Virus record (IMG/VR): IMGVR_UViG_3300048597_000133 | Location: 33,523-97,522 of that record | Direction: 5' to 3' (one strand) | Source: a virus | Length of the DNA: 64,000 nt | Shown: piece by piece, positions 55,153 to 62,986 of the stretch | Position numbering within the stretch: the stretch's first letter is position 1 | Layout: each line of letters begins with the position of its first letter | The notes under the pieces: model-generated | What the model saw: the letters and a program-made list of their open reading frames with translations, nothing else | Told to the model about the DNA's origin: nothing | The model's database searches: none | Made by a program: the position numbers and the translations under genes

Positions 55153-56901
55153 CTAAGTCAATAGTAAGTGCCGGGGCATAGTGACTGGTATTTGTAAACG
55201 ACCGGATTGCTGCTGCAAATTTGGAGTACGACAGTTCGACACGCATATGCCGGCGACTATGTAGTTATGACAATCAGCTACTTCTATGTCATACACCTCC
55301 ACAGCGTCGTTAAGGATAGTGGTCTTAGAAACAGAGTTGCCGGTTACTAGTTGTTGGCCTTGCTTTAAATCTTTAGCTTGTACCCAATCTCCGTTGTGGA
55401 GCATGATTTTATGGTCAGCGGTGCAAATCAAAGAATTGTTAGCGTAATGTAATTTGACTTCTATTACTTCCCTAATACCGTTATTAAAGAGATTAGTTAC
55501 AGGTCTGGTGGTGATTCTAGGCTCATTAGTGTAACAGTAAACCCTATCACCAACTTTTAGCTCTTCTATAGAGACAGGTCCATTTACTGTGGCCACCTTC
55601 TGTCCTTTGGCTATGCATGCCAACCGTCCAGTAGCAGCACCGAGTTGGTCATATGAAGCGTGTATCCGCTTAGTGGCAGGATTAATGAAGTTCCGTAAGT
55701 CCATGCCGTCCTGCTTAGTTAACTTCTTATATTCCAAAATGGACCTGACCACTGGAGTTAAATCACTGAGCACTGAATCTTCAAGGGACAGCAGCTCATC
55801 GTATAGCTCTGCTTCATCTTGGTCAATGAATATCTCCGCAGCGGCTTCCTGTTCATCTCCTTCAAACTGAGACAAAGCATCAATAACATCTAAGAGTCTT
55901 TCTAAGACCTGCGCTTGCCCGGTAGTTATCTTTTTAAGTCCTAGACCCCTATTAATGAGTTTAGGTAACCCCTGAGCTGAGCGAAGAATAGACATAGCCT
56001 TAGGGCTAGGCTCTAACTTGCGAGTAACAGGATTCTTCATCGGCGGGTCTAAGTCCAGCTCTATACTTAACTCAGCCCCAACTTCTAAAAGTCTGTCTTT
56101 GATAGCCTGTTGGAAATAACCCATGGTATTCTCACCCACAGGTATGCCGTTATACTCCATCTGGGCAATAACAGGCACTACCTCCATTTCCAGGTCCATA
56201 GTCTCCTGCATAGCAAGACCCCAAGACCCAGTATGTTCGACGTAGTTATTAGTTTCTAATAGTGGTGTATGTGGTAATGGGTCAGTCAGCACTTTACGCT
56301 GAATATCCATTATGGGGAATAGATGTCTAACATCGTTGGCAGCATAAGTAACTTTCTCTAACCACCACTCAGACTCTAACGTCCTACCTTCTATTCCAAT
56401 ACCCCAACTAGAAACCCTTAAGTCTTTCTTACCAGTAACATGGACATTTAACAGTTCCCTACAAATATCAGCATACCCGTGCCCTAGTTGTCTACTAACC
56501 TTAGATCCAGTCGCATTACCGATTAACTTCGACGCCATAACTACGTCAAATAGCTTTTTAAACCAGACGCCTAGCTCCTTACGCAAGAATTTAAGGTCAA
56601 ATTTAAGGTTAGCTCCGATCAGATACTCGGCATTATTAAGCGTATCTATGAGTAATTGGTTGACTTCTGAGATATGTGGAGATTCTTTAAGGATGAAGTA
56701 GTCAATGACTAGAGGTTTAGGTTGTTGTCTTTCTAAGAGAATAATTAAAGCAATGCCGCCGGTATGGCAGTCTAGAGCAGAGCCCTTAGCGCCCCATTCA
56801 GAGAGAGCATAGGTCTCAGTATCTAAAGCAAGCGGCCCGCCAGTTAATGTACCTAGGGCCGCTTTAAGGTCATCTACTTCAGTAATGTAACTAAAGTCCA
56901 T
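55153..56901 (-). CDS. polA: DNA polymerase I-type N-terminal subunit, with intein
   Basis: A 582-residue precursor. The 3'-5' exonuclease domain shows ALDTETY (Exo I, DxE), GANLKFDLKFL (Exo II) and YAANDVRHLF (Exo III). Then the palm/thumb with KKLTKQDG and the GRLA segment, which is followed by a mini-intein, then CRTPNLQQQSGRLQIPV. Mature extein is 454 residues. It stops just before motif A. The C-terminal part is encoded 46 kb away (6696-9609). The remainder of the protein (motif A, B, C) is absent here. Confidence 0.88.
   Translation of the reverse strand: MDFSYITEVDDLKAALGTLTGGPLALDTETYALSEWGAKGSALDCHTGGIALIILLERQQPKPLVIDYFILKESPHISEVNQLLIDTLNNAEYLIGANLKFDLKFLRKELGVWFKKLFDVVMASKLIGNATGSKVSRQLGHGYADICRELLNVHVTGKKDLRVSSWGIGIEGRTLESEWWLEKVTYAANDVRHLFPIMDIQRKVLTDPLPHTPLLETNNYVEHTGSWGLAMQETMDLEMEVVPVIAQMEYNGIPVGENTMGYFQQAIKDRLLEVGAELSIELDLDPPMKNPVTRKLEPSPKAMSILRSAQGLPKLINRGLGLKKITTGQAQVLERLLDVIDALSQFEGDEQEAAAEIFIDQDEAELYDELLSLEDSVLSDLTPVVRSILEYKKLTKQDGMDLRNFINPATKRIHASYDQLGAATGRLACIAKGQKVATVNGPVSIEELKVGDRVYCYTNEPRITTRPVTNLFNNGIREVIEVKLHYANNSLICTADHKIMLHNGDWVQAKDLKQGQQLVTGNSVSKTTILNDAVEVYDIEVADCHNYIVAGICVSNCRTPNLQQQSGRLQIPVTMPRHLLLT
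55234..55617 (-). other. mini-intein (128 residues) in DNA polymerase
   Basis: Residues 429-556 of the precursor. Block A begins at CIAKGQKVAT, block B contains CTADHKIML (Thr-xx-His), block F VYDIEVADCHNYIVAG, and block G ICVSN followed by Cys+1. All splice residues are present, though the penultimate residue is Ser, not the usual His. No endonuclease domain. It interrupts the TGRLSS-type segment between A and C of GRLA|CRTPNLQ. Confidence 0.85.
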
Positions 56902-57146
56902 CAGCTTTCTTCTTCGTTAAGAAATTCGTTAAACATTAACACGACCAATAAAGGCCAAAAGGCTATAGAGCCTAAAATAAGAGTGCAAAACGCTAAGACG
57001 ACAATTACTTTGCTGTTAAACTCTAATCCGTCAAAGGCTACTCCGGAAGTATCCACCCCAATAAAGCCTAAACTAAAGGCTATATAAGCCGTGACTATAC
57101 CACTAAGGATATAAGTGCTAATGATATTGGTAAAAGACATGTACAT
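56901..57146 (-). CDS. small membrane protein
   Basis: An 81-residue protein with two predicted membrane segments (ISTYILSGIVTAYIAFSLGF near 10-29 and VIVVLAFCTLILGSIAFWPL near 48-67) separated by an acidic loop. The ATG overlaps the RecA stop (TAATG), and the stop touches the polymerase start. No family recognised. Confidence 0.6.
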   Translation of the reverse strand: MYMSFTNIISTYILSGIVTAYIAFSLGFIGVDTSGVAFDGLEFNSKVIVVLAFCTLILGSIAFWPLLVVLMFNEFLNEEES

Positions 57147-58129
57147 TATGTGTCACCGTTGTTATTCTTGTTGATTTGGTCGGTCAGTCGGGCGTAAAGC
57201 AACTCTGTATAACCAGGATTGTCTTTAAGGTATTTGGCTGCATTAGCCGAGCCTTGTAGTTTGATTTGCTCCATACCATCGGCTAATGGTTCTAGATAAT
57301 ACCAGGCGCCAGACTTCCTTACTACACCTAGTTGTTCACCAGCTAAAATCAAACACTCTTCTGTTTGAGCAACCCCGTTATAAATAGGCACCTCACAACT
57401 AAGATAAGGCGTGGCACACTTATTTTTCTCAATCTTGATTTGAGATTTAATCCTCCCTGGACTATTAAGGTCTTTGATAGAGTGCGTAACACGGATACGT
57501 TGACTATAAAGGTGCTTAATGGCGTGCCCACCAGGCGTATTCAACCCACCATGGGTTGAGTTGAGATTATCCCTGACCTGATTAACAAATACAACTACTG
57601 CCTGGTTATGTTCCACCTGGTCAGTGATTTTATTCTTGACTCGGTTTAAGAAGCCGGCGGTACTAGATACATCACGAGCTTCTGAGTCATTATCAATCTT
57701 GTCGTATACTGCCTTAGGCATAAGCATAGCTACAGTGTCTAATATGACTAGCTTGGCTCCCATCTTAATGGATTCGATGAGTTGGTCAATAGCGTCTTCA
57801 CTGTAATTAGGTCTAGTAACAATGAATTGCTCATTATCTAGACCATGGGCGGCAATAGCTTCCTTCGTGACAGTCTTCTCTAAATCAATATAAAGAGCAG
57901 TTTCTCCTCTATTGACCGCTGCTCGACAGATAGATAAACAGATGGTGGATTTACCGGCGGACTCCGGTCCAAACAGTTCTGCTACACGGCCAACAGCGAG
58001 CCCACCACCTAGAGCTAAGTCTAAGGTAGCGATACCAGTGCTGACCATTTGTAATGATGGCAGGTCGTTATGGTTAAAGACGTTCGTCTTATAAGTCTTT
58101 TTGAGGTGTGCTAAAAGGTCGGAAGACAT
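57146..58129 (-). CDS. recA: RecA-like recombinase
   Basis: A 327-residue RecA: Walker A GPESAGKST near 54-62, Walker B LVILDTVAML near 127, and VFVNQVRDN then NTPGGHAIKHLYSQRI (L2 loop zone). Bacterial-type RecA rather than UvsX by these segments. Acts in strand exchange and recombination-dependent replication. Part of an operon with polymerase N-half. Confidence 0.9.
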   Translation of the reverse strand: MSSDLLAHLKKTYKTNVFNHNDLPSLQMVSTGIATLDLALGGGLAVGRVAELFGPESAGKSTICLSICRAAVNRGETALYIDLEKTVTKEAIAAHGLDNEQFIVTRPNYSEDAIDQLIESIKMGAKLVILDTVAMLMPKAVYDKIDNDSEARDVSSTAGFLNRVKNKITDQVEHNQAVVVFVNQVRDNLNSTHGGLNTPGGHAIKHLYSQRIRVTHSIKDLNSPGRIKSQIKIEKNKCATPYLSCEVPIYNGVAQTEECLILAGEQLGVVRKSGAWYYLEPLADGMEQIKLQGSANAAKYLKDNPGYTELLYARLTDQINKNNNGDT

Positions 58130-58149
58130 AAATAAAAGGAATGGATTGG

Positions 58150-58374
58150 CTAATTATAGTAGTCGAGTGGCACAACATCACCTATGAGTTCATCATTTTG
58201 GTTAATGCAGGTCTCTTTCTTACTGGGGTCTTTTACATATTGACAAACACGTGCCCATAATCTGGCTCTAGTGCCAGCAGGGCCAGAAGAAAACAACACA
58301 CGGGCATCGTCTTCAATGATTACCCCACAGGTTGGGCAGGTCACTTGGTTAGGTTTGTTCGGTTCCATAGTCAT
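58150..58374 (-). CDS. zinc-ribbon-like small protein
   Basis: A 74-residue protein with VTCPTCGVIIEDD near the start and two further Cys (RVCQYV, ETCINQ), a typical C-x2-C ... C ... C metal site. Overlaps the upstream nuclease by 26 nt. Function unknown. Confidence 0.6.
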   Translation of the reverse strand: MTMEPNKPNQVTCPTCGVIIEDDARVLFSSGPAGTRARLWARVCQYVKDPSKKETCINQNDELIGDVVPLDYYN

Positions 58375-58888
58375 CGTTGGCTTTTGCTTCTAGTGCTTGA
58401 GAGCAACTTAGTAGATATGCAAAGAATTCTGGTGTGCAGCAGTAAATAGTTTGAGGAGGATTATTCATAAGGTCGCTGCGTTGTATCTCTATGGCCCAGA
58501 CATCTATGCCTTGGCCACGCCCATAATCGTATTCAGTGGAAGTCAGATTCCAAGACTGTCTAAGCCCACGGCGCTTTACTTCTAGACGGTGATTATAAGA
58601 ACCCAAGGCCAAATCTCCGTCATGGTTGGCGGCACCAGAACGTTGAGTATGTCTGACAATCTCATCAGCTACGCGTTGTTCTGTTTGTTTAGCCTGGGTC
58701 TGTTGCTTTCTACGCTTTTGTTTGTCTTTTTGCCAGTCGGAGGCTGGGTGGTCATCGAATCCTGATATTACAGGGACATAGTAAAGTTTGGTATGGCCGG
58801 TGCCGGCGACACATTGACCACATTTACTAGGTGCTGAGGCGCAATTAGCATAGAAAGTAGTCGGGCAATTCTTTAACTTCTTAGACAT
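58349..58888 (-). CDS. PD-(D/E)XK-like nuclease
   Basis: A 179-residue protein with HDGDLALGSYNHRLEVKRR near residue 90, a D...ExK arrangement of the restriction endonuclease-like superfamily, and ROS/Arg-rich helices before it. A Cys cluster (CASAPSKCGQC) lies near the N-terminus. Such phage proteins act as Holliday junction or structure-specific nucleases. Placement beside RecA fits recombination. Confidence 0.6.
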   Translation of the reverse strand: MSKKLKNCPTTFYANCASAPSKCGQCVAGTGHTKLYYVPVISGFDDHPASDWQKDKQKRRKQQTQAKQTEQRVADEIVRHTQRSGAANHDGDLALGSYNHRLEVKRRGLRQSWNLTSTEYDYGRGQGIDVWAIEIQRSDLMNNPPQTIYCCTPEFFAYLLSCSQALEAKANDDYGTEQT

Positions 58889-58897
58889 AGTAATCGT

Positions 58898-59389
58898 ATG
58901 GCTTCATCATTAAGTTCTTATAAAATAAGCACAGTGGCTCAAACAAAGGTAGAGGGCAATATGCAAGCCTCTCTAAACCTTAACCCTACTGTCCTAACTC
59001 AAGCTACGCTCGGTAATGCTGTTTATGATTGTTATCCCACGGTATTAGCCTCTAGGATTCCAGTAGAGTCCACTGAGACTTGGGAGTTGGCTAATTATTA
59101 TCAAAGCCCGGACCAGATTTTAAAATTGTTGATTGTTAAAGCAAGTCGACCTGTACAGGTCAAATTAGATGGTGTTATATCAGGTGATGCTGTTGAATAT
59201 GTCTTGCCTTACAACACATATATTCATCAAGTGTTCGATTCTAGGGAATTAACTTTTGGTTTTAGATTATTAGAGCTTCACGTAACGTGTGCTGCTGCAT
59301 CACTACAGAACCCTATGCCTTTGCCTCCTAACTATCCAGATGCTCAGGTTGAAGTTCTACTAGCCGTGCAGAAGACTATTGTTTCTTAG
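58898..59389 (+). CDS. virion structural protein candidate
   Basis: A 163-residue beta-rich protein, first of the plus-strand right block. VKASRPVQVKLDGVISG and YNTYIHQVF. Its convergent neighbour's stop overlaps it by 4 nt. No family recognised, but context and beta content fit a tail component. Confidence 0.5.
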   Translation: MASSLSSYKISTVAQTKVEGNMQASLNLNPTVLTQATLGNAVYDCYPTVLASRIPVESTETWELANYYQSPDQILKLLIVKASRPVQVKLDGVISGDAVEYVLPYNTYIHQVFDSRELTFGFRLLELHVTCAAASLQNPMPLPPNYPDAQVEVLLAVQKTIVS

Positions 59390-60009
59390 ACGACGAAGAA
59401 ACGTATTTCACAGATAGAGTCAATATAATGACGGGCGCGGCGCATACCGTGCTCTAAGTCTTCATCTTTGATTTTATCCTTGTAATGTTGCCTCGTAATG
59501 CGTTCTGCCTGTTCAGCGTACTCCAGCCGCTTATGACAAGGCACCATTTTAGCTGCCTGCCCGAAATAAGTATCACTCAGACTAGCTGCCGCTGCCATTA
59601 CTGGATAATAGGCTTTAAAAACCCAACCTTGCTGATGTCGTAGGTCTTTAGCGGGCTCATATTTGTTACTAAGGTTATATTCCTGTTTCCAATCTAACCA
59701 GTTAGCAACAGTAAAGTACGGACCGTAGTCTAAAGAAGACACCATTTCATCCAATAGCTCTTTGCTTTGATATTCAGGGTCTGAAGTTGTGCGAATAGCA
59801 TAAGCGGCCACACGAAACCTAATACAGTAAAGGAAAGTGTAGTAAGGCGTAGACCAATATATCTTTGGGTTGGTCTTATCTGTACACTCATTACTCTCAT
59901 GTAACTCTGTTAATAGGGCCACAAATGAGCCAAGGAAGGATTGAATATCTAAGCCTTTGGCGAGCTCTTTGAAAGAGTCTACGCGCGAAGTGTCGTAAGG
60001 TTGTTTCAT
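59386..60009 (-). CDS. hypothetical protein
   Basis: A 207-residue protein, MKQPYDTSRVDSFKEL start, rich in Tyr and Trp (YWSTPYYTFLYCIRF; NWLDWKQEYNLS). No family recognised. A copy of the 18-nt motif lies 98 nt upstream of its start. Confidence 0.55.
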   Translation of the reverse strand: MKQPYDTSRVDSFKELAKGLDIQSFLGSFVALLTELHESNECTDKTNPKIYWSTPYYTFLYCIRFRVAAYAIRTTSDPEYQSKELLDEMVSSLDYGPYFTVANWLDWKQEYNLSNKYEPAKDLRHQQGWVFKAYYPVMAAAASLSDTYFGQAAKMVPCHKRLEYAEQAERITRQHYKDKIKDEDLEHGMRRARHYIDSICEIRFFVV

Positions 60010-60106
60010 GAGATGGAATAGAAGTAGGCTTTACACCTAATAATAATCGTTGGTTTATAGGAAGGGACATGGTTTCTTTTACCTATTCTGTTAATTGCTG
60101 CTGATA

Positions 60107-60124
60107 TACTTTTTACTTGGCGGG
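60107..60124 (-). promoter_or_regulatory. repeated 18-nt motif, copy 2
   Basis: CCCGCCAAGTAAAAAGTA on the minus strand, identical to 37207-37224; it lies 98 nt before the minus ATG at 60009 and 42 nt before the plus ATG at 60166. Candidate regulatory site. Confidence 0.45.
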
Positions 60125-60165
60125 ATGGCGTTAAGCTGTAATTAGCACTATCTAACCCTTTAGCT

Positions 60166-60528
60166 ATGCCTAATTTTAATCCAGGTACTGACCAGGGCAC
60201 ATTACAATCTCACCCTCTTTACCATTCACCGTTTAATGAGGTGGCCGGCGGTCCTTATAAAATCACTTATAACGGTTTCGTCCGTATCAACACCGGTAAC
60301 TATCCTAATGATGAGACTGGCGACTCAGCCTTAACAGCCTGGCATCACTATCTACAAAACTTAGACATTACCATCAGCAAACACGACTGCTCTACAGAAG
60401 CTACGGCTGGTTCTGTAGTAATGCGAGATGCGGACGGTAATATTACAGGAACGGGCTTTAGGGCCGATACTATTTACTTGGGTGGTGTCAATGGATTACA
60501 AGCAGTGGTCAGTGGAGGTCGCTTCTAA
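60166..60528 (+). CDS. tail fibre/structural protein
   Basis: A 120-residue protein ending GSVVMRDADGNITGTGFRADTIYLGGV. The VVMRDADGN(I/F)T..G segment is typical of phage tail-fibre and baseplate repeats. Stop overlaps the next ATG (TAATG). Confidence 0.6.
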   Translation: MPNFNPGTDQGTLQSHPLYHSPFNEVAGGPYKITYNGFVRINTGNYPNDETGDSALTAWHHYLQNLDITISKHDCSTEATAGSVVMRDADGNITGTGFRADTIYLGGVNGLQAVVSGGRF

Positions 60529-60797
60529 TGAGTGAAGAAACTATTCTGATTAACGCCACTACAACTAGCCAAGGTTTATATCTGACTGAGTTGGGTTCTT
60601 TTGATGATGACCCGGCGGCAGATGATGTGTATGAATTTGCTTTGAAATCCAATAACAACTTTATGACGTTGGACCAAACAGTAGAGCGGACCAATGACAC
60701 GTATCTAAACATGCAGCAGCTCCGCTCTAAAGGATTATTGGGGCGAGTAATGTATGGAGGGCGTACAGGAGTTGATGATGACCCTACACCAGCCTAA
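60528..60797 (+). CDS. structural protein candidate
   Basis: An 89-residue protein, MSEETILINATTTSQGL start, co-transcribed with the preceding fibre gene. LGSFDDDPAADDVYEFALKSN. No family recognised. Confidence 0.5.
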   Translation: MSEETILINATTTSQGLYLTELGSFDDDPAADDVYEFALKSNNNFMTLDQTVERTNDTYLNMQQLRSKGLLGRVMYGGRTGVDDDPTPA

Positions 60798-61160
60798 CTA
60801 TAAGGCTTGCTTGTAATCTGGGATGCCTAGACGGGCGCCAAAGATTTCTACCACTTTAGATTCAACGGTATGATAATCATCCACCAGCTGTTTAATTTCA
60901 TCTATTAGCTTCTGGCGGTCTATGGATATCCTGTCGGCTTGTCGGTTTACATCTTGTTGTTGTTCTTCGGTTAGGGTGTTAGAGAACCCCATAGAGCCAA
61001 CCTTCAAATGCTTGAGGACATTCTGTCGGTGATATAGGTTAGATAGCAGCTCTGCGTTTAACTTAATTAAGTCCGGCGTGGCGATCTTATCTAAAGAGCT
61101 GTGCCACACGCAGGTGCGCCAGGATTGTTGGAAGGATAGGTTTTCAAGGACTTTGTTCAT
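60798..61160 (-). CDS. hypothetical protein
   Basis: A 120-residue helical protein (QADRISIDRQKLIDEIKQLVDDYHTV), against the local strand. No family recognised. Its stop abuts that of the preceding plus-strand gene. Confidence 0.55.
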   Translation of the reverse strand: MNKVLENLSFQQSWRTCVWHSSLDKIATPDLIKLNAELLSNLYHRQNVLKHLKVGSMGFSNTLTEEQQQDVNRQADRISIDRQKLIDEIKQLVDDYHTVESKVVEIFGARLGIPDYKQAL

Positions 61161-61249
61161 GGAAATGGGCTCACATTAGGTATATTTACCACTAGACTAA
61201 GCTGTGCCAGCAGTAATTGTAGTAACAAGGTTGACCAAATCGTAAAATT

Positions 61250-62986
61250 ATGCCTGACCTTTTAATAACCAGCCAAGATATTCTCAGGTATATTCACCGG
61301 TGTAACGGCGACCCCAACAACATACCTAGAATCCAACTACCGACCCTAGATGAGCCAGGCTGGATAGACATATATAAAGGGGAGATTACTGTTAATACCT
61401 CTACTGACTCACCAGGTCTATGGATTCGTACAGGCATTGGACCAGATGAGTCTAGCCAAGACCAATTGGTACGCATAGGCAATGTCTTGATAGGAGAGCT
61501 AGAACCCTTTTCGAATGATTCTAATCAAGACGAACTGCCTGTTAATACTCAAGGGTTATTCTGGTATAACACCCGTAATAAACATCTATATGTTCGAGTT
61601 AAGACCGAGTGGGTAAAGATAACCAGTGACATAGCTACTGAATTAGTAAGAGGTATAGTAAGACAGGCTACCCAAGCAGAAGTAATTGCAGGCGCCCAAA
61701 ACTCTACTTACGTTACACCAGCTAACCTGCGGGCATGGCAAGAATACTATGAGTTGGTTAGCCGTCGACGAGGTGGTTCTAAAGTCTATGTAGACCCCGA
61801 TTCAGGCGATGACTCTTTAGAAAATGACGGCAGTGACCCGGGGTATCCCCTACTAAGCATTAATCGTGCCCTGTTAGAAGCTATACGCCGCCCTAATGTT
61901 AAATCTATACATCTAACGGCAGGAGATTATATTGTTGATAATCGCCGGGGCTCTACAGACTTTATGTCTATTAATCCTCCTTGGCAGTATGATGGCAAGC
62001 TTCACGGTCCAATTAACCCTATTAGTGTTAGCGGGGTAGTCGCAGCAGTTAGTAATATAAACCCCAAAGGACAACCATCTGTCATCAACGTAGACTCTTC
62101 ATTGACATCAGAACAATTACGTCCTGGACAGCAAGTCCATTTTGTTAAGGATGATTTAGTCATTGGTAGTGGCCTAATAGCCAAAGAAGGAGTCAAGATA
62201 ATAGCTGACGGCAACACCCAGGTCACATTTAAATTAGTGCGTGGGCGATTAGAGCAAGGATGTAGGTTAGTCGCAGCGGGATTAAAAGAGTTTAATGCAG
62301 TGAGTAGTGGTGTGATCGTGCCTCGTTCATTGACTATCACCGCTGACCCAGGCACGGTATTACGTCCTTATTTCATCACCAATATTAATAACCCTCAGTC
62401 GTCTTGGTTATTTAAGTTAACTCCACATAGCACTTTGTTAGGTGTTAAGTTCAGTGACCAATTAGGTATACAAGTTAGTCATTATTGGTATACGGCGTTA
62501 ACTATGACCACTGTGTCTGATTTAGTAGATGAAGCGCAGGGCTATTACCCTAAATGCCGTGTAGCCTTAGGTAACTCACAATTATGGACTGTGCCATCTG
62601 AGATAGAGGCGGCGCCAGCTATGCGCTACCTAACTTTAAAAGAGTGCTCTATGGAGACTAATTATGGGTCTAGCCTTATTAAATTAAAAGACCATTATAT
62701 AGAGGGGGATAAGAGGGTAGCGTTTTACGACCTAATGACCCAAGCACAGCAATTGGACTTACGGTCCTATGATATGGACACAGAAGATTTATTAGTGAGT
62801 CAAAGACATTGTATGTTAGAGGTTATGGGACCAGAGGATTCTGGGTATGTAATTAGTTTTGAAGGTGGCGGGTATTCTGCTAATTGGCCAGACCATATTA
62901 AGTTAGAAACCGAAGATGCCGCTAGTGTTAACTTAGGTAGTCATGAAGTAATTCCTTATACGCCCCTTGTTATAGCCGATGAGTAA
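61250..62986 (+). CDS. virion protein with beta-helix (DUF1565-like) domain
   Basis: A 578-residue protein. The N-terminal 120 residues have SPGLWIRTGIGPDESSQDQLVRIG and QGLFWYNTRNKHLYVRV. A middle segment KVYVDPDSGDDSLENDGSDPGYPLLSINRAL and SIHLTAGDYIV resembles the DUF1565/pectate-lyase-like start of right-handed beta helices. Typical for fibre or baseplate proteins of large phages. Ends by overlapping the next start by 8 nt. Confidence 0.6.
   Translation: MPDLLITSQDILRYIHRCNGDPNNIPRIQLPTLDEPGWIDIYKGEITVNTSTDSPGLWIRTGIGPDESSQDQLVRIGNVLIGELEPFSNDSNQDELPVNTQGLFWYNTRNKHLYVRVKTEWVKITSDIATELVRGIVRQATQAEVIAGAQNSTYVTPANLRAWQEYYELVSRRRGGSKVYVDPDSGDDSLENDGSDPGYPLLSINRALLEAIRRPNVKSIHLTAGDYIVDNRRGSTDFMSINPPWQYDGKLHGPINPISVSGVVAAVSNINPKGQPSVINVDSSLTSEQLRPGQQVHFVKDDLVIGSGLIAKEGVKIIADGNTQVTFKLVRGRLEQGCRLVAAGLKEFNAVSSGVIVPRSLTITADPGTVLRPYFITNINNPQSSWLFKLTPHSTLLGVKFSDQLGIQVSHYWYTALTMTTVSDLVDEAQGYYPKCRVALGNSQLWTVPSEIEAAPAMRYLTLKECSMETNYGSSLIKLKDHYIEGDKRVAFYDLMTQAQQLDLRSYDMDTEDLLVSQRHCMLEVMGPEDSGYVISFEGGGYSANWPDHIKLETEDAASVNLGSHEVIPYTPLVIADE

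Noticed and set aside
55589-55870. Plus-strand ORF opposite polymerase and intein
   Set aside because: Antisense to exonuclease/intein coding sequence; composition shadow.
60006-60200. Minus-strand ORF overlapping the divergent promoter region
   Set aside because: It spans the intergenic motif and the start of a plus-strand fibre gene; no coding support.
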